Positions 45,003 through 53,851 are shown, counted from the first letter of the stretch. The stretch: DNA of 64,000 bases from Paenibacillus_V sp046244365 (GCF_046244365.1 NZ_CP176395.1:2852001-2916000), one strand, 5' to 3'. Numbers and translations are program-made. Notes: generated by a model not told the origin, from the letters alone.

Positions 45003-46552
45003 GCCGGGCGAGGACGGTACTCGCGTTCGATCTGGGCGCAGGGAGCGGCCGCGCCGTTATCGGACAGCTGACGCAGGGAGAGGAAGACGGGGCCGTCATG
45101 CCCCGTCTTTCCATATGCGAGGTGCACCGGTTCCCGAACGAGCCGGTACAGGCCGGAGGCAGGCTGCACTGGGATATATTGCGCCTGCTGCATGAAATCA
45201 AGCAGGGCATCCGCAAGGCGCAGCTGTTGCATGGTGCCGGAACGGCGGGCCTTACGGCTGAGGAAGCCGGCATGGCGCCGTCCCGAACGGGCATCGCTAG
45301 CATCGGCATCGATTCGTGGGCGGTCGATTTCGGCCTGCTTGGCGCGAATGGGGAGCTTCTTGGCAATCCTTACCATTATCGCGACAGGCACACGGACGGA
45401 ATGATCGAAGAACTGTGCGAAAGGCTCGGCAAGGAGCGCCTGTTTGGGGAATCCGGCATTCAGTTTCTGCCGTTCAATACGATTTATCAGCTGTATGCGC
45501 TCAAAAAAGCGGATTCTCCGCTACTCAAGCAGGCGGAGACGCTGCTCATGATCCCCGATCTGCTTATTTACTTCCTGACCGGCGAGAAGATTTGCGAATT
45601 TACGAACGCTTCGACGACGCAAATGCTCCATCCGCTCACCCGCGATTGGAATGAAGGGACGCTTGCGCAGCTCGGACTGCCTGCCGGACTGCTGCTACCG
45701 GCCGAGCAGCCCGGAACCGTCATCGGCAAGTTGTCGCCGGAAGTATGCGAAGAGCTGGACGTTCCGGCGATACCGGTTACCGCCGTCGGCGAGCATGATA
45801 CGGCGTCAGCTGTCGCAGCTGTCCCTGCAGGAGCGGAGCCGTTCGCTTATTTGATATGCGGCACCTGGTCGCTGCTCGGAACGGAAGTGAGCGAACCGGC
45901 GCTCGGTCCGCAAGCATTGGCGTGGAATTTCACCAATGAAGGCGGCGTAGGCGGCACTTACCGGCTGCTTCGCAACATCATGGGGCTCTGGCTGCTTCAG
46001 GAAAGCAAGCGCCATTGGGACAACGCCGGCTCAAGCCGGTCTTACGAGGAGCTCGTGCAGTCGGCCGAACAGGCGGAGCCCTTCCGCTGCTTGATTAATC
46101 CCGACGACGACATCTTCCTCCCCCCGGGCGACATGCCGGAGCGGATCCGCGAGTTTTGCCGCCGGACGGGGCAATACGTACCGCAGTCGGAGGGGGAAAT
46201 CGTCCGCTGTATCCTGGAAAGCTTGGCGCTGACCTACCGGCTCGTGCTTGAGCGCACGGAACGTCTAGCAGGCGCTTCCTACGCCAGGCTGCATATGGTA
46301 GGAGGCGGCATCAACAACCGCATGCTGTGCCAGTTTACAGCAAGCGCTATCGGCCGGGCGGTTTGGGCCGGACCGGTCGAGGCGAGCGCGATCGGCAATG
46401 TGCTCGTGCAGCTTATGGCACTCGGACATATCGAGAGCTTGGAGGACGGACGCGCAATCGTTCGCGAATCGTTCCCGATCGACGTCTATGAGCCCTCGGA
46501 CACTGCCGAGTGGCGGCAGGCTTATGCTTCGTTCCAAAAGCTGTTACAATAG
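44999..46552 (+). CDS. rhaB: L-rhamnulokinase (FGGY family), 517 aa
   Basis: Phosphorylates L-rhamnulose with ATP. FGGY fold: N-terminal phosphate loop 'FDLGAGSGRAVIG', substrate strand 'IGIDSWAVDFGLL', 'GEHDTASAVAAVPAG' and 'LICGTWSLLGTE', then 'LLRNIMGLWLLQESKRHW', typical of RhaB, and 'HMVGGGINNRMLCQFTA' near the end. A GTG start overlaps the isomerase stop as GTGA, so translation is coupled. Somewhat longer at the N-terminal domain than the E. coli enzyme. Confidence 0.93.
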   Translation: MSRARTVLAFDLGAGSGRAVIGQLTQGEEDGAVMPRLSICEVHRFPNEPVQAGGRLHWDILRLLHEIKQGIRKAQLLHGAGTAGLTAEEAGMAPSRTGIASIGIDSWAVDFGLLGANGELLGNPYHYRDRHTDGMIEELCERLGKERLFGESGIQFLPFNTIYQLYALKKADSPLLKQAETLLMIPDLLIYFLTGEKICEFTNASTTQMLHPLTRDWNEGTLAQLGLPAGLLLPAEQPGTVIGKLSPEVCEELDVPAIPVTAVGEHDTASAVAAVPAGAEPFAYLICGTWSLLGTEVSEPALGPQALAWNFTNEGGVGGTYRLLRNIMGLWLLQESKRHWDNAGSSRSYEELVQSAEQAEPFRCLINPDDDIFLPPGDMPERIREFCRRTGQYVPQSEGEIVRCILESLALTYRLVLERTERLAGASYARLHMVGGGINNRMLCQFTASAIGRAVWAGPVEASAIGNVLVQLMALGHIESLEDGRAIVRESFPIDVYEPSDTAEWRQAYASFQKLLQ

Positions 46553-46629
46553 AACGGATAACGATTGCAGCGGACAAACGGTCTGGGCGGCGCGGGCGTA
46601 CCGCGCCGTTTTGCAAAGGAGGGCGACTT

Positions 46630-47388
46630 ATGCTTGCAGCGGAACGACTGCATAAAATCGTCGAATTGGTTAACGAACGGGGAAGCATTCGCGTTTCCGA
46701 GCTAAGCGAGATTCTCGGCGTGACGGAAGAAACGATACGCCGCGACCTCGACAAGCTGGAGGGGGAAGGGAAGCTTCTGCGCAGCCATGGGGGCGCAGTG
46801 AGCGTTCGCGACACGCAGGCCGAGGTGCCTTACGCGGTGCGCGAGGTGATGAACAACGAAGAGAAATCGAGAATCGCAGCCGAGGCGGTCAAACATATCG
46901 AGGCCGGAGAACGAATCATTCTGGATGCCAGCACGACGGCCTGGTTCATGGCGCGCTTGCTGCCCGATATGCCGCTTACGGTCTTGACCAATTCGCTTAA
47001 GGTGGCGGTGGAGCTAAGCACGAAGGAGAAAATTCAAGTGATTTCGACCGGAGGGCGGCTGACGCACGGCTCCTTGTCCTATGTCGGACCGCTGGCCGAA
47101 CGCTCGCTCGAGCAGTACTACGTGGATAAGCTGTTTTTCTCCTGCAAGGGCGTTCATACGGAGCGGGGAGTCAGCGAAACGAATGAGGCGCAAGCGCAGA
47201 TCAAGCAGAGGATGATCGCCATCGCGGAACGCGTTTATTTGCTGGCGGATTACAGCAAGTTCGGCGTTCAGGCATTTACGCACGTGTCGGGCTGGGGGAA
47301 GGTCAAGCATCTTATCACGGACTCCAGAACGAATGCCGAAGATCTCGGTTTGCTGAAAGAAGCGGGTGTAGATGTCATTCGGGCATAA
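46630..47388 (+). CDS. DeoR/GlpR family transcriptional repressor of the rhamnose operon, 252 aa
   Basis: N-terminal helix-turn-helix 'VSELSEILGVTEETIRRDLDKLEGEGKL' region (about 20-45) followed by 'RSHGGAVSV', the DeoR signature. The C-terminal sugar-phosphate sensor domain has 'ILDASTTAWFMARLLPD' and 'FFSCKGVHTERGVSE'. In bacilli the corresponding protein (RhaR, YulB) senses rhamnulose 1-phosphate; a similar role is inferred here. Start 46630 has AAAGGAGGG. Last gene of the operon, followed by a strong terminator. Confidence 0.9.
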   Translation: MLAAERLHKIVELVNERGSIRVSELSEILGVTEETIRRDLDKLEGEGKLLRSHGGAVSVRDTQAEVPYAVREVMNNEEKSRIAAEAVKHIEAGERIILDASTTAWFMARLLPDMPLTVLTNSLKVAVELSTKEKIQVISTGGRLTHGSLSYVGPLAERSLEQYYVDKLFFSCKGVHTERGVSETNEAQAQIKQRMIAIAERVYLLADYSKFGVQAFTHVSGWGKVKHLITDSRTNAEDLGLLKEAGVDVIRA

Positions 47389-47403
47389 CGGCTGCGCACA
47401 CGG

Positions 47404-47432
47404 AAAAGGAGGAGCGGCGGCTCCTCCTTTTT
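47404..47432. terminator. Terminator at the end of the rhamnose operon
   Basis: A 12-bp perfect stem AAAAGGAGGAGC/GCTCCTCCTTTT with a GGCG loop and T5; usable from both sides. Confidence 0.92.
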
Positions 47433-47448
47433 GTCGATTCGTAAACGA

Positions 47449-48171
47449 TCACGTATCTGTTCTTGCAAATAGCTTAATGGAACGAATGACCGTCGTCTTC
47501 AGATCGATATCGAGCTTCAGGACGGTTGTTTTCGTTTTGTAGGTCAGTACGTAGCTGGTTTGCGTATCGGGCTTGCCCAATGCTTCGATCGCTTGGGAAG
47601 CCTTCTGGCCGAGCCGCAGACCGTTCAATCCCGGGTTGACCTCGCTGCTCGAAACGTCTACGAATTGCAAGCGGTTGCTGCTGTCGAAGCCGGCGGAAAA
47701 ATCGCCGTAATCGAGCACGGTCAGCGTCTCCGCTTCGTCTTCCATATGAAACTGGCTGTCCGGCTTGCCGTAAGCGCCGGTTACTTTATCCTTGAGCATT
47801 TGAAGCGTAAGCCCCATCAACGACGGATTTTGGGGGCTGTATGGATTCGCCTCGGCATAATCCTGCTTGCCGCCTTTGTCTTTGTCCGGCTTCGGACTCG
47901 CGGCAGAAGCAGAGATCGTTCCGTTATCGAGCGATTGGGCCGTTTTGGGCTGCGCGGTCACGGACGACTCTTGGCCATCCTGCGGCGGCTGAGCTTCGCT
48001 CGGCTGCGGCGCTACCGGCGTAGTCGGTCCGGGCTGCGCATTCGCTCCATGCGTAGTATTATCGGCAGTTGGAGCGGCTGCTTCAGGACTACCCTGTTGA
48101 CAAGCTGTGAGCATAAGCGCAAGCACAACCAGCATAGAGGCGGAAACGCAGCTGCTTTTCCTGTGCGACAT
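47449..48171 (-). CDS. Lipoprotein with Pro/Gln-rich linker and duplicated GKPD module, 240 aa
   Basis: A lipoprotein signal ('SMLVVLALMLTAC', lipid cysteine at about 24) leads to an approximately 90-residue disordered linker rich in P, Q, T and S, then a compact C-domain. That domain contains two related halves: 'GLTLQMLKDKVTGAYGKPD' and 'GLRLGQKASQAIEALGKPD', each followed by beta strands. It resembles DUF4309-type modules of bacilli; no reaction is known. Start 48171 is nine bases from AAAGGA; the ATG at 48177 is too close. Confidence 0.75.
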   Translation of the reverse strand: MSHRKSSCVSASMLVVLALMLTACQQGSPEAAAPTADNTTHGANAQPGPTTPVAPQPSEAQPPQDGQESSVTAQPKTAQSLDNGTISASAASPKPDKDKGGKQDYAEANPYSPQNPSLMGLTLQMLKDKVTGAYGKPDSQFHMEDEAETLTVLDYGDFSAGFDSSNRLQFVDVSSSEVNPGLNGLRLGQKASQAIEALGKPDTQTSYVLTYKTKTTVLKLDIDLKTTVIRSIKLFARTDT

Positions 48172-48502
48172 GATCATCGTTCCTTTCGGTTTACGCCGTC
48201 TTAGCAGAAGCGCATTTCTATCATACGTCTGAAGGCCGGTACCGTTCAAGGTGTGTTCCCATTAGAAAGCAGATTATACTATAATAGACGGTTTCCATGG
48301 ACAAAAAGTTTCGCCCTGATGCAAAATTTCGCGCCCTTCTGCAGAAAATAGGTAAATGGTCGCAGCATAGCGGACAAGGGGCATCAATAAGTAACGTTTC
48401 TGTTAAATTCTAAAAAGTCGGTACAGACTACTTGAAAAAAGACAAGTCTGTATGATAAGGTGAAAAACAAAATCGATACGAAAAATAGGGGGGCTCAGGC
48501 CA
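48172..48502. other. Intergenic region between the lipoprotein gene and xpt
   Basis: The flanking genes diverge. TATAAT boxes face the lipoprotein gene near 48270-48280. TACAGACT (48422-48429) and AGTCTGTA (48445-48452) form an inverted repeat just before TATGAT (48451-48456), a possible hairpin or operator for xpt. I see no guanine-riboswitch pattern. Confidence 0.4.
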
Positions 48503-49072
48503 ATGGAGCTATTAAAACAGCGCATCTTACAGGAAGGGACCGTTCATACGCACGACGTGCTGAAGCTGGACGCCATCCTGAACCATCAGGTTGATCCGCA
48601 ACTCATTATGGAGCTCGGCAAACAGTTCGCCCGTTTGTTCCGCGAGCAAGAGGTCACGAAGGTGCTTACGATCGAATCGTCGGGGATATCCGTCGCATTC
48701 GCGACAGCGCTCGAGCTTGGGGTGCCGCTCGTATTCGCGCGCCGCAAAAAAACGCTGACGACCGACGCCGAAACGTACTGCGAACGCGTGCCGTCTTTTA
48801 CGAAAGGGATCGTCACCGATATCATGGTATCCAAAAAGTATTTGTCGGCGGCCGACCGTGTGCTGCTGATCGACGATATCATCGCGAACGGCGACGCGGC
48901 TCGGGGCATTATCCGCATCATCGAACAGGCGGGGGCTCACTTGATCGGAATGGGCGTTGTGGTAGAGAAAACGTTCCAGGCCGGTGCAAGGACGATCCGC
49001 GAACAGGGGATTCGAGTGGAATCGCTGGCCAAAATAGCCGCGCTGCAAAACGGCAGCATTATTTTCGAATAA
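48503..49072 (+). CDS. xpt: Xanthine phosphoribosyltransferase, 189 aa
   Basis: Converts xanthine plus PRPP to XMP for purine salvage. The PRPP-binding motif is 'VLLIDDIIANGDAA' (about residues 122-135), and 'VLTIESSGISVAFATALELGVPLVFARRKK' region is the Xpt-specific flap and base-binding region. The length matches B. subtilis Xpt. The pbuX permease that often follows is absent. Ribosome site AGGGGGG is upstream. Confidence 0.94.
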   Translation: MELLKQRILQEGTVHTHDVLKLDAILNHQVDPQLIMELGKQFARLFREQEVTKVLTIESSGISVAFATALELGVPLVFARRKKTLTTDAETYCERVPSFTKGIVTDIMVSKKYLSAADRVLLIDDIIANGDAARGIIRIIEQAGAHLIGMGVVVEKTFQAGARTIREQGIRVESLAKIAALQNGSIIFE

Positions 49073-49210
49073 ATCCGGCGTTTCCGGCGCAAATCGGTCC
49101 TCTTGAACCGGTGCCGAATCGGTCATGCCAGCGAAACCCTTCTTCCCTACGACTTCGTTTTCCATTATAATGGACGTAAGAGCGTTGGATTCAGGAGAGG
49201 AGGCAGGGCT

Positions 49211-49537
49211 ATGGGGAACGAAAACATGACGGTTGATTTTTTAATAACGAAGCTGGCCGAAGCGAAAGTTCATTTCGAGCGTGCCCTCGATTGCAAGCAT
49301 ACCGAGTTTGACGACCTGTATCCTTACATGATTGAGCATCCGCAATTTTTCTGGTACAAACGGTATGTCGCTTGGTCCGAACTCTTGACGATCGTCAAGC
49401 TTTGCAACGAGCTGAGCGTATCGTGGGACGAACAATTTTCCCAGCAGCAGAAGGAATATATCGATAAGCGCGTGATGTCCAGCAAAGTGCTTGACTGCTG
49501 GTTCGAAACGAACGACTCGAAGGAGCACGTCAGCTAG
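49211..49537 (+). CDS. Conserved hypothetical protein, 108 aa
   Basis: No family recognised. It is helical, without membrane segments, and rich in aromatics and charge ('HPQFFWYKRYVAWSELLTIVKLCNEL'). GGAGAGGAGG lies directly upstream of ATG 49211. A good terminator follows, so it is a single-gene unit. The reading frame looks truly coding by its codon use and strong ribosome site. Confidence 0.65.
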   Translation: MGNENMTVDFLITKLAEAKVHFERALDCKHTEFDDLYPYMIEHPQFFWYKRYVAWSELLTIVKLCNELSVSWDEQFSQQQKEYIDKRVMSSKVLDCWFETNDSKEHVS

Positions 49538-49570
49538 ATAAGCGTTACGAAATATCCGCAATGCAAAATC

Positions 49571-49606
49571 GACCTAATTGTCCGATGACGATTAGGTCTT
49601 TTCTTG
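49571..49606 (+). terminator. Terminator after the 108-aa gene
   Basis: Stem GACCTAAT/ATTAGGTC, then TTTTCTTGTT. Confidence 0.85.
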
Positions 49607-49631
49607 TTCTCTTTATTTTGCTTGCGGCGAG

Positions 49632-49940
49632 CTAGTTTAAAACATGCATGGATTCGATATGCTCGCGCGTTTCCGGCGTACCGAGATCGTGCAGCATCCG
49701 GTAAATTTCGCGAAGATTGTAATCATATAGATCATTCTCTTTATCGAACGAATACTCCAAGTACGGCGTTACGCCACGGCGTGCGGTGCTGATTTCGGCC
49801 TCCGCCGTTTCCTCGAACAGCTCTTGAAGCTTATTCAGCTCGTCGTCGGTAGCTTGAATTTCAAATTCGAAGGCTGCGGCCGACTCGTCCTGCAATATTT
49901 GGCCGGACCCGACCGATACGTAGTAGGTGGTTTTATCCAT
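49632..49940 (-). CDS. Conserved hypothetical acidic protein, 102 aa
   Basis: No family recognised. The protein begins with 'TTYYVSVGSGQILQDES', which reads as a beta hairpin, and continues with an acidic helix and 'EYSFDKENDLYDYNLREIYRMLHDLGTPETREHIESM'-type region (split here for length: Tyr/Asp-rich, then a helix). Cytoplasmic by composition. AAAGGAGC precedes the start. It appears to be monocistronic. Confidence 0.65.
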   Translation of the reverse strand: MDKTTYYVSVGSGQILQDESAAAFEFEIQATDDELNKLQELFEETAEAEISTARRGVTPYLEYSFDKENDLYDYNLREIYRMLHDLGTPETREHIESMHVLN

Positions 49941-50056
49941 CGTTTCATCGCTCCTTTAGGTATTCCATGGTTTATCATCCCCAGCGAAGGCGGAATTTAT
50001 GAAACAAGCCGGCAAAAAGAGCCGCTGAAGCCCATGATTTTGGCGATGAACGTGGA

Positions 50057-50086
50057 TTGACAGCCGGAGTCTACGTGTAATACTAT
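50057..50086 (+). promoter_or_regulatory. Sigma-A-type promoter for the trans-sulfuration-type gene
   Basis: TTGACA (50057-50062), 18 bp, TACTAT (50081-50086), about 85 bases before the start codon. No S-box or T-box pattern was seen in the leader. Confidence 0.6.
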
Positions 50087-50170
50087 AAAGCTGTATGATA
50101 GGTTAAAGGGTAACGGAGCTTGATTATGTTGATTCTATTTTTAATAAGCCACTGAGGAGAGGTTGGTACC

Positions 50171-51331
50171 ATGTCCGAGCATCAAGCTGCTTCGCGCAAC
50201 ATCCAGACGTTCGTCGTTCACGACGATCATGACGAGCGCCATCACGGGGCCGTCGCCATGCCGGTATACCAGAACAGCGTGTTTACATTCCCTACGCAGG
50301 GAAGCTTCGAGGAAGCGATGAGCGATTCGCGCGATCGGTTCATGTATACGCGAGGCAATAACCCTTCGGTTCGCCAGCTTGAAGAAAGACTTGCGAGCTT
50401 GGAAGGAGGAGAGAAGGCGCGCTGTTTCGCATCGGGTATGGCGGCGATCTCGACGGCCGTTATTTCGCTCGTACAGGCAGGGGATCATATCGTTTGCGTG
50501 GATCAGGCATACGGGCCGGCCAAGGACTTGATGGTGTCGGTGCTTTCGCGGTTCGGCGTGGAAACGACCTTCGTAAACGGCGCTTCGTTCGAGGAAATAG
50601 CCGGTACGGTAAAGCCGAATACGAAAATGATCTATTTGGAAAGCCCGACCAGCCTGCGATTCGAGCTGCAGGATTTGCGCCGCTGCGCGGAGCTGGCCAA
50701 ACGGATCGGAGCCCGTACGGTCATCGACAACACGTGGGCAACCCCGGTTTATCAAAATCCGCTCGCTTACGGCATCGATCTGGTCGTCCACTCCGTGACG
50801 AAATATATCGGCGGGCACAGCGACTTGCTGGGCGGGGTCGTGATCGGCTCCGAGCAGCTGATCTCGCAAATTAACCGCGAGTATTTGCTGCTCGGCAGCA
50901 TCATGCAGCCGGCAACGGCGGCTCAAGTGATGCGCGGCTTGCGGACGCTGCCGCTGCGCATGGAGAAGCTGCAGCAGAACGGACTGGAGGTAGCCCGTTA
51001 TTTGGAGCAAGAGCCGCTTGTGGCGAAGGTGAACCATCCCGGACTGCCAAGCCATCCGCAGCATGAGCTCTATCTCAGCCAAATGAAAGGCGGAGGGAGT
51101 TTGTTCTCCGTCGAGCTGGCAATGACGGTGGAGAAGGCGAAGACATGGGTCGACAGCCTCGTATATTTTCGCAAAGGCTTTAGCTGGGGCGGTTATGAGA
51201 GTCTTATGTATATGCCGATTCAGCATCCCGACACCGAAGCGGGTGAGAACGTCATTGTCCGATTCTATATCGGACTGGAGGAGCCGGAGGATATCATCCG
51301 GAACATGCAGGAGGCGTTCGCGAAGCTGTAG
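50171..51331 (+). CDS. Cys/Met metabolism PLP-dependent enzyme (trans-sulfuration family), 386 aa
   Basis: Fold type I PLP enzyme: 'ASGMAAISTAVISLVQAGDHIV' binds phosphate, 'VIDNTWATPVYQNPLAYGIDLVVHS' contains the Asp, and 'HSVTKYIGGHSDLLGG' carries the Schiff-base lysine. 'YTRGNNPSVRQLEERLASLEGG' is the family N-terminal signature. It could be cystathionine beta-lyase, gamma-synthase or methionine gamma-lyase type; 'KGFSWGGYESL' near the end is common in cystathionine beta-lyase-like members. GAGGAGAGG precedes the start. Confidence 0.9.
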   Translation: MSEHQAASRNIQTFVVHDDHDERHHGAVAMPVYQNSVFTFPTQGSFEEAMSDSRDRFMYTRGNNPSVRQLEERLASLEGGEKARCFASGMAAISTAVISLVQAGDHIVCVDQAYGPAKDLMVSVLSRFGVETTFVNGASFEEIAGTVKPNTKMIYLESPTSLRFELQDLRRCAELAKRIGARTVIDNTWATPVYQNPLAYGIDLVVHSVTKYIGGHSDLLGGVVIGSEQLISQINREYLLLGSIMQPATAAQVMRGLRTLPLRMEKLQQNGLEVARYLEQEPLVAKVNHPGLPSHPQHELYLSQMKGGGSLFSVELAMTVEKAKTWVDSLVYFRKGFSWGGYESLMYMPIQHPDTEAGENVIVRFYIGLEEPEDIIRNMQEAFAKL

Positions 51332-51354
51332 TTCCTTTTGTCTGAAAAAAATAA

Positions 51355-51385
51355 ACGGACCCGTAACGGGTCCGTTATTTTTTTT
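51355..51385 (+). terminator. Terminator after the PLP enzyme, overlapping the FadR stop
   Basis: Perfect 10-bp stem ACGGACCCGT/ACGGGTCCGT, then TATTTTTTTT; the convergent FadR-type gene's stop lies in it. Confidence 0.9.
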
Positions 51386-52055
51386 CGCGGCGGATCGCTT
51401 CCTCGATCGCGTCCATCAGCTTTTCGAATTCCTCGCGGGCTCTCGCTTTGTCGCCGGTGGCGATCGCCTCCGCGAGCGTGCGGTGGAAGGGGAACGAGTC
51501 GGCGAACAGCTGGCTGTTGCCAAGCGGCGCATAGCTCCAAAACTTGCGGAACATTTCCCATACCGATTCGACGATGCTTTGCAAAATCGGGTTTCCCGCC
51601 GACCGGTAAATGGCTTGGTGAAAGGCCAAATCCGCTAACGTGCTTTGAGGGAGCTGCTGGCGGTCGATTTCATCGCAAAATCTTAGCATATCGGCTATAT
51701 CTTCGGGCGTAGCCTTCTCGGCTGCCAGCTCCACGGCAAGTCCCTCTAATGCGCGGCGCACCTGGCAGGTTTGGAGCAGAGCCGTTTTTTCGTCTTCGAT
51801 ATCGATCTTGGAAGAAAAATGGTAGGCACGGGCATCGTGAACGTAGACGCCTTTGCCGTTATGGATTTTGATGATGTCCATCGCATCGAGCGATCGAAGC
51901 GCTTCGCGCAGCGAAGTACGGCTGACGCCAAGCATTTCGGAGATTTGATCGAGCGGCGGAAGCTTGTCCCCTTTTTGCAAATCGTTCTCTGTTATGTATC
52001 GTTTGATTTCTTCGGCGGCCATTTCGTGCATTTGCATTTTCTGTATTTTGCGCAT
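51375..52055 (-). CDS. GntR/FadR family transcriptional regulator (FCD domain), 226 aa
   Basis: The winged helix covers residues about 8-70 ('LPPLDQISEMLGVSRTSLREALRSLDAMDII' region). The FCD ligand domain (about 85-220) shows metal-histidine and Asp positions typical of the family ('DLAFHQAIYRSAGNPIL', 'FPFHRTLAEAIATGD'). Likely senses a carboxylic acid. Start 52055 is nine bases from GCGGGA; a TTG at 52064 is an alternative. It converges with the PLP gene, and its target is not evident. Confidence 0.9.
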   Translation of the reverse strand: MRKIQKMQMHEMAAEEIKRYITENDLQKGDKLPPLDQISEMLGVSRTSLREALRSLDAMDIIKIHNGKGVYVHDARAYHFSSKIDIEDEKTALLQTCQVRRALEGLAVELAAEKATPEDIADMLRFCDEIDRQQLPQSTLADLAFHQAIYRSAGNPILQSIVESVWEMFRKFWSYAPLGNSQLFADSFPFHRTLAEAIATGDKARAREEFEKLMDAIEEAIRREKK

Positions 52056-52216
52056 CGGTTCCAATCCCGCTTTCTTGACGCATAATCGTTCGAGAACCCG
52101 TACGGTCAGCTAGTTCGATCATAGGTTGGCGGTTGGAAGTTGTCAAGTGCAGCGCCTGCTGTGTTATAATTTCACTACATTGGAAGAAAGAATGGCAGAT
52201 CGAGAGGAGCGATAGG

Positions 52217-52417
52217 ATGATTACGGACGAGGAGTTGGACAGGTTCCGTCTGGACAATACGAAGGTTCGCATTATTCGCGACGCGGAAGAGGCGAACGAC
52301 GTCAAAGGCTTCGTTGTCGCTTGGGACGAGAAAACCGTGTTAATTCGCAAGCAAAACCGGCGCGTCCTTAAGCTGGACCGTTCCTATACGTATAAACCGC
52401 TGGGAGAGCCGAGATGA
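52217..52417 (+). CDS. Small hypothetical protein coupled to cbiZ, 66 aa
   Basis: No family recognised. Short, charged and apparently beta-rich ('DVKGFVVAWDEKTVLIRKQNRRVLKLDRSYTYKP' region, suggestive of an SH3-like or barrel fold). GAGAGGAGC precedes ATG 52217. Its stop overlaps the next start as ATGA, so it is translationally coupled to the cobinamide amidohydrolase gene. Confidence 0.65.
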   Translation: MITDEELDRFRLDNTKVRIIRDAEEANDVKGFVVAWDEKTVLIRKQNRRVLKLDRSYTYKPLGEPR

Positions 52418-53175
52418 ATCGCCACACGACCGTCAAGCGTTTATCCGGAAACGAAGACATCCCCCTTCCGGAGCAGATGTTCTGGGGGATCGAAGAGAAA
52501 GGAAGCGAACGCTGGCTTACCGTCGGCGCCGACTTTCCTATGTATACGCTGAATTCGTCCATATGGGGCGGGGGGTACGGCTATCGCACGCGAATTATGA
52601 ACAGGCAGGTACCCAAAAGCTATCGTGCGGATGACCCGGCTGCGGAAATGGCGGAATTTCTGCAAGGGATTCAGGCCGATCCCGGGCTTACGGCAGGAAT
52701 GCTGACGTCTGCGAACATAAGCGACCTGGGGTGCGCAACCATGCAAATGCCGGGCAAGAACGAATCGCCGCTGCAGGTGACGGCATGGGTGACGGCAGGG
52801 CTTAGTAATAAAGCGAGAGCGGGGCTCGAGCTGCCTGAAGAAGCGCTGTATCCGGGAACGATCAATATGATAATCGTCGTGGATGCGGTCTTGTCGGAAG
52901 CGGCGATGGTCAATGCCGTCATTACGGCTACGGAGGCAAAAGCGGCCGTATTGCAGGACATGGACATCCGGCTGCGGGAATCCGGCTTGAACGCAACCGG
53001 GACATCGACAGATGCGATCGTGATCGCCGCTACGCAGCGGGGGGAAAGCTATATGTACGCGGGAACGGCGACCCGGCTCGGCCATATGATCGGCAGAACG
53101 GTATACGATGCGGCGTTTTATTCCACATCGCGTTATTTGGCGTATATGGCCAAGCATTTCCCGGAAAAGCTTTAG
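52414..53175 (+). CDS. cbiZ: Adenosylcobinamide amidohydrolase (CbiZ), 253 aa
   Basis: CbiZ hydrolyses adenosylcobinamide to adenosylcobyric acid, letting cells reuse exogenous corrinoids. Family motifs: 'GGGYGYRTRIMNRQVPKSY', 'AWVTAGLSNKARAG', 'PGTINMIIVVDAVLSEAAMVNAVITATEAK' region and 'NATGTSTDAIVIAATQRG'. Stand-alone CbiZ rather than a CbiS fusion. No other corrinoid genes lie in the window, so the salvage route is incomplete here. Its stop overlaps the convergent gene's stop by 4 bp. Confidence 0.92.
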   Translation: MNRHTTVKRLSGNEDIPLPEQMFWGIEEKGSERWLTVGADFPMYTLNSSIWGGGYGYRTRIMNRQVPKSYRADDPAAEMAEFLQGIQADPGLTAGMLTSANISDLGCATMQMPGKNESPLQVTAWVTAGLSNKARAGLELPEEALYPGTINMIIVVDAVLSEAAMVNAVITATEAKAAVLQDMDIRLRESGLNATGTSTDAIVIAATQRGESYMYAGTATRLGHMIGRTVYDAAFYSTSRYLAYMAKHFPEKL

Positions 53176-53528
53176 TCCCATTTGGAAATCGCATCAAGCA
53201 AATCGCTGATGCTGAAATCGCTGATTTCGCGAAGCAGATGCTCCATCCGCGTTTTACGGCGGAACGATCCGGCGAGGATGATCTGAATGTTCTGATCTTT
53301 GTCGATCAGGATGGAATCTACACTGAGTGCGTTGGTGAGCAGGGCGGTTACGACGGCGAGCTGCTGGGGAGACAGCTTGCCGAGCAGGGGGGCCAATTTG
53401 GCGGGAATTTTGTTGCCGCCGTTGGAACCGGACGAGCTGGCGCCATTGCCGGACGAGCTTCCACCCGAGGCGTTGCGGCTGCGGCCGCTTTTGCTATTCC
53501 CCTTTCCTTGGCTTCCGTTTCGGCCCAC
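53172..53528 (-). CDS. Conserved hypothetical protein with Gly/Ser-rich N-terminus, 118 aa
   Basis: The first 35 residues are Ser/Gly/Asn-rich and basic; residues 40-118 form a helical, slightly acidic domain ('LSPQQLAVVTALLTNALSVDSILID'). No enzymatic motif. A GTG start at 53528 is used, with AAAGG two bases before it, which is closer than ideal; the exact start is uncertain. It lies 21 bp downstream of a small membrane peptide gene, so the two probably share a transcript. Confidence 0.6.
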   Translation of the reverse strand: MGRNGSQGKGNSKSGRSRNASGGSSSGNGASSSGSNGGNKIPAKLAPLLGKLSPQQLAVVTALLTNALSVDSILIDKDQNIQIILAGSFRRKTRMEHLLREISDFSISDLLDAISKWD

Positions 53529-53549
53529 TGCCTTTCACCATCCGTTCGT

Positions 53550-53702
53550 TCAGCTCGTGTTCGGAGACTTCCCGGAGTTATCGGATTGCTGCTGAGCATC
53601 GTCGTCCCCATTGCCCGGGTATACCAAATAAATGAGTACGGCTACGATAAATGTAACGATAACGACCGCAAAATCCTGCCATATTTCTTTTTCGCGTGCC
53701 AA
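53550..53702 (-). CDS. Small single-helix membrane peptide with TTG start, 50 aa
   Basis: Residues about 8-30 form one hydrophobic helix ('FAVVIVTFIVAVLIYLVYPG'), followed by a short acidic/Gln/Ser tail. The TTG at 53702 lies ten bases after GAAAGGA; a GTG at 53732 has no site. It immediately precedes the 118-aa gene. Function unknown. Confidence 0.5.
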   Translation of the reverse strand: MAREKEIWQDFAVVIVTFIVAVLIYLVYPGNGDDDAQQQSDNSGKSPNTS

Positions 53703-53851
53703 CGGAATCCGTCCTTTCGACGATAGCGTCACGTAGGGCGTTCTATACTCTTAGTATAAGTAGCGATGTGCTTTAAGGTTCCAGCCGAACCCGCCCAAGC
53801 GATAGTTGCGCGGAACTTTACACGGAAAGGGGATGATGTGCTGAAAAAGGT

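Noticed and set aside
48172..48502. Guanine riboswitch before xpt
   Set aside because: The expected three-stem aptamer with its conserved loop-loop sequences could not be found; only a simple inverted repeat is seen.
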